Assembly (NCBI RefSeq): GCF_016714275.1
Contig: NZ_JADJNP010000001.1
Coordinates: 1,612,001 to 1,676,000, forward strand
Source of the DNA: Tessaracoccus sp.
GTDB taxonomy: Bacteria > Actinomycetota > Actinomycetes > Propionibacteriales > Propionibacteriaceae
Direction of reading: 5' to 3'
Length of the DNA: 64,000 nt
Shown here: piece by piece, positions 62,398 to 64,000 of the stretch
How positions within the stretch are numbered: the first letter of the stretch is position 1
How the letters are laid out: every line of letters starts with the position of its first letter
Translations under genes and position numbers: made by a program
The notes under the pieces: generated by a model
The model's database searches: none
Seen by the model: only the letters and a program-made list of their open reading frames with translations
What the model was told of the DNA's origin: nothing

Positions 62398-63878
62398 CTG
62401 TGGCCTCCTGCCGCGCGGCTGCTGGTGTCGAACAGGGCGAGCTCGGCAGGGTGCAACTGATGCTGGGTAACGAAGCTCCTGGCTTTGATCCGCCACAGCC
62501 CTTGGCCGACGCCGAGGTTCGGCAAGAGCTGCTGCTCGGTGCCGGTCAGACCGAGGGCGGTCGCGGTCGGCCCGAGCTGGTCGGACTCCTGCCGGTACAC
62601 GATCCTCGTCTCTGCGTTCGCGAGCAGCGAGTTGGCCAGGGACCGCATCGCTGAGCCTTGGTCGCCCACGTTGTCGAGGTCGGTGAGCTTGTGGAAGATC
62701 AGCATGTTCGCGATCCCGTAGTGCCTGGCGAGTCGCCAGTGTGCGTCCATCCGCCGCAGCAGCGCCGGGTGGGACATGAGCCGCCAGGCTTCGTCGTAGA
62801 TCACCCACCGCTGTCCGCCATTCGGGTCGAGCAGCGCGGACTCCATCCACGCCGACGAGCACGTCATCAACACCGAGATCAGCGTCGAGTTCTCCGTGAC
62901 CCGGGACAGGTCGAGGGAGATCATCGGCAACGACGGATCGAACCTGACCGTGGACGGCCCATCGAACAGCCCGGCCAGGTCACCGGCCACGAGACGGCGC
63001 AGCGCGTGACCGACCAGCCGACCGTCCTCTGCCAGCCTGCCGTCGGCATCCGAACTGGGGGTCAGGATGCGTTCGACGACCATCGGCAGGATCGGCACAT
63101 CGTTCTCCCGCACCGTCTGGGTCAGGGCGATGTCGATCGCGGTGTGCTCCAACGGCGACAACCCTCGCGCGAGCACGGTCTCGGCGAGCGCGCCGATCAG
63201 GTCACGACGCCGGGCCGCAACCGTCGAGGCCCACTGCTCATCCGACAGCCCGGCGGGTCGGTGGCCCTCGTCGAGCGGGTTCAGGCGGGTGTTGAGGCCG
63301 TGGCCGAGGACGATCGCCCGGCCGCCGACGGCGTTGGCGACGGCGGTGTGCTCGCCCTTCGGGTCGCCGGGCACGTACACGCGCCGCCCGAACGGCAACG
63401 ACCGCGTGTAGAGCGACTTGGCGAGGCTCGACTTCCCGGAGCCGACGATCCCGGCCAGCACCACGTTCGGGGCGGTGATGATCCCGCGCGCGTACAACAC
63501 CCACGGGTCGTAGACGAAGCTCCCACCCGAGTACAGGTCCTGACCCACGAACACCCCATCCGCACCGAGACCACCCTCGGCGACGAACGGATACGCACCC
63601 GCCAACGTCGCCGACGTGTCCTGATGGCGGATCAGATGGAACCGGCCCGGCGTCCGCAACCGCGCGGCACCTGGCTCGCCGGCCTTCGGCAGGTAGACCG
63701 TGGCGCGCCGCTCGGTCCGCTCCTGCTCGGCCTTCGCCTTCGCGGCAGCGAGCACATTCTTGCGCTGCTCGGCATGCAAGCGGGCTTCTGCGCGGCGGCG
63801 CTGCTTGCGGAGCTTTCGGCGTTCCTTCGACGGTGCCACCAGAACGGCGGTGTGCAGCCGCTCGCGATCCTGGGTCAC
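62394..63878 (-). CDS. VirB4/TraE-type ATPase of a type IV secretion system
   Basis: 494 residues from the GTG at 63878 that overlaps an upstream stop. A basic, helical N-terminal part of about 60 residues (KERRKLRKQRRRAEARLHAE), then Walker A GIVGSGKSS at 143-151 and Walker B RWVIYDEAW. VirB4 of Gram-negatives is much longer (about 800), so this is the ATPase part only; the remainder may be in the next gene. It drives channel assembly and transfer. Confidence 0.82.
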   Translation of the reverse strand: MTQDRERLHTAVLVAPSKERRKLRKQRRRAEARLHAEQRKNVLAAAKAKAEQERTERRATVYLPKAGEPGAARLRTPGRFHLIRHQDTSATLAGAYPFVAEGGLGADGVFVGQDLYSGGSFVYDPWVLYARGIITAPNVVLAGIVGSGKSSLAKSLYTRSLPFGRRVYVPGDPKGEHTAVANAVGGRAIVLGHGLNTRLNPLDEGHRPAGLSDEQWASTVAARRRDLIGALAETVLARGLSPLEHTAIDIALTQTVRENDVPILPMVVERILTPSSDADGRLAEDGRLVGHALRRLVAGDLAGLFDGPSTVRFDPSLPMISLDLSRVTENSTLISVLMTCSSAWMESALLDPNGGQRWVIYDEAWRLMSHPALLRRMDAHWRLARHYGIANMLIFHKLTDLDNVGDQGSAMRSLANSLLANAETRIVYRQESDQLGPTATALGLTGTEQQLLPNLGVGQGLWRIKARSFVTQHQLHPAELALFDTSSRAAGGHR

Positions 63879-64000
63879 AGCCCCAGCCCCCGCGCCTGCT
63901 TCACCGCAGCGATCTTCGTCGACTCGAACCACGACCCATCCCGCTTCGATGGCACATCCGCTCGCTTCGGCGCGCCTGGCGATGAGTACGACACCAGCAA
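63875..64000 (-). CDS. C-terminal end of an unidentified conjugation gene
   Basis: The minus strand reads 41 codons (including KRDGSWFESTKIAAVKQ and ending ARGLGL) to a TGA at 63875, overlapping the VirB4 start. Start and most of the protein are outside the window. In actinobacterial elements an SCO6880-type protein often precedes the VirB4 ATPase; that would be the first guess but the fragment is too short to test. Confidence 0.5.
   Translation of the reverse strand: MLVSYSSPGAPKRADVPSKRDGSWFESTKIAAVKQARGLGL

Larger units (their letters stand above)
56917..64000. mobile_element. Left end of an integrative and conjugative element at tRNA-His
   Basis: Starts at the 3' end of tRNA-His and continues past the window. 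It encodes the recombinase, ssb, VirD4-like coupling protein, a VirB4-type ATPase and small conserved ORFs, all on the minus strand. This is the gene order of actinobacterial conjugative elements with a type IV secretion machine. The other att end, relaxase and cargo are not in view. The left limit is the tRNA; a direct repeat of its 3' end would mark the right limit. Confidence 0.75.

Overview
The window is a high-GC chromosome segment, almost certainly from an actinobacterium. The clues are leaderless-type -10 boxes of the form TANNNT sitting 6-8 bases before start codons, frequent GTG starts, four-base start/stop overlaps inside operons, and a Lhr, Nei, Orn and EttA repertoire. Placement near the Propionibacteriaceae (Tessaracoccus-like) is my inference from gene content and remembered relatives, not a measured result. 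Positions 1-56900 look like core chromosome with accessory patches. Positions 56917-64000 are the left end of an integrated conjugative element that continues past the window.

Layout. 1-4.6 kb: end of a small membrane protein, pyrR-pyrB-pyrC (de novo pyrimidine synthesis and its control), then gnd. 4.6-13.1 kb: a 100-nt palindromic repeat, an acetyltransferase, two methyltransferases, a P-loop kinase, the large helicase Lhr and an overlapping Nei-type DNA glycosylase. 13.2-28.4 kb: a double arabinan/arabinoside locus. Two LacI repressors, two three-gene sugar ABC importers, two GH51 arabinofuranosidases of identical length, a lipoprotein GH43 arabinanase, a YesL protein and ribulokinase together capture, import and degrade arabino-oligosaccharides and phosphorylate ribulose. 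One binding protein of this set is broken by a one-base frameshift. 28.4-34.5 kb: a double hot-dog thioesterase and acyl-CoA ligase, divergent from a MarR regulator and an FAD/iron-sulfur oxidase.

34.5-38.7 kb is a scarred patch. It holds a deleted AbiEi/DUF559-type gene, three copies of a 17-bp repeat, two genes encoding three related P-loop kinase domains, a fragment of an older IS3 transposase, and an intact-looking IS3-family element. That element appears to have removed most of an RNA polymerase sigma factor gene, leaving only its last 18 codons in front of a membrane protein that was probably its partner. 38.7-56.8 kb: EttA, a pair of membrane-anchored GTPases translationally coupled to a PrsW-type protease, a 2'-5' RNA ligase-like protein, tRNA-Arg(UCU), Orn, a VOC protein, a five-gene MacAB-like efflux operon with two adaptor proteins, a serine hydrolase and a ring-cleavage-dioxygenase-like VOC protein with a clear operator.

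56.8-64 kb: tRNA-His(GUG), then a large serine recombinase whose stop codon lies inside the tRNA acceptor end. It is followed by a small conserved protein, a frameshifted DUF4913-type gene, a single-strand binding protein, a VirD4/TraG coupling protein, a small unknown protein, a VirB4-type ATPase and the end of another gene. This is the conjugation module of an integrative element. I see no CRISPR array, rRNA or complete phage in the window.
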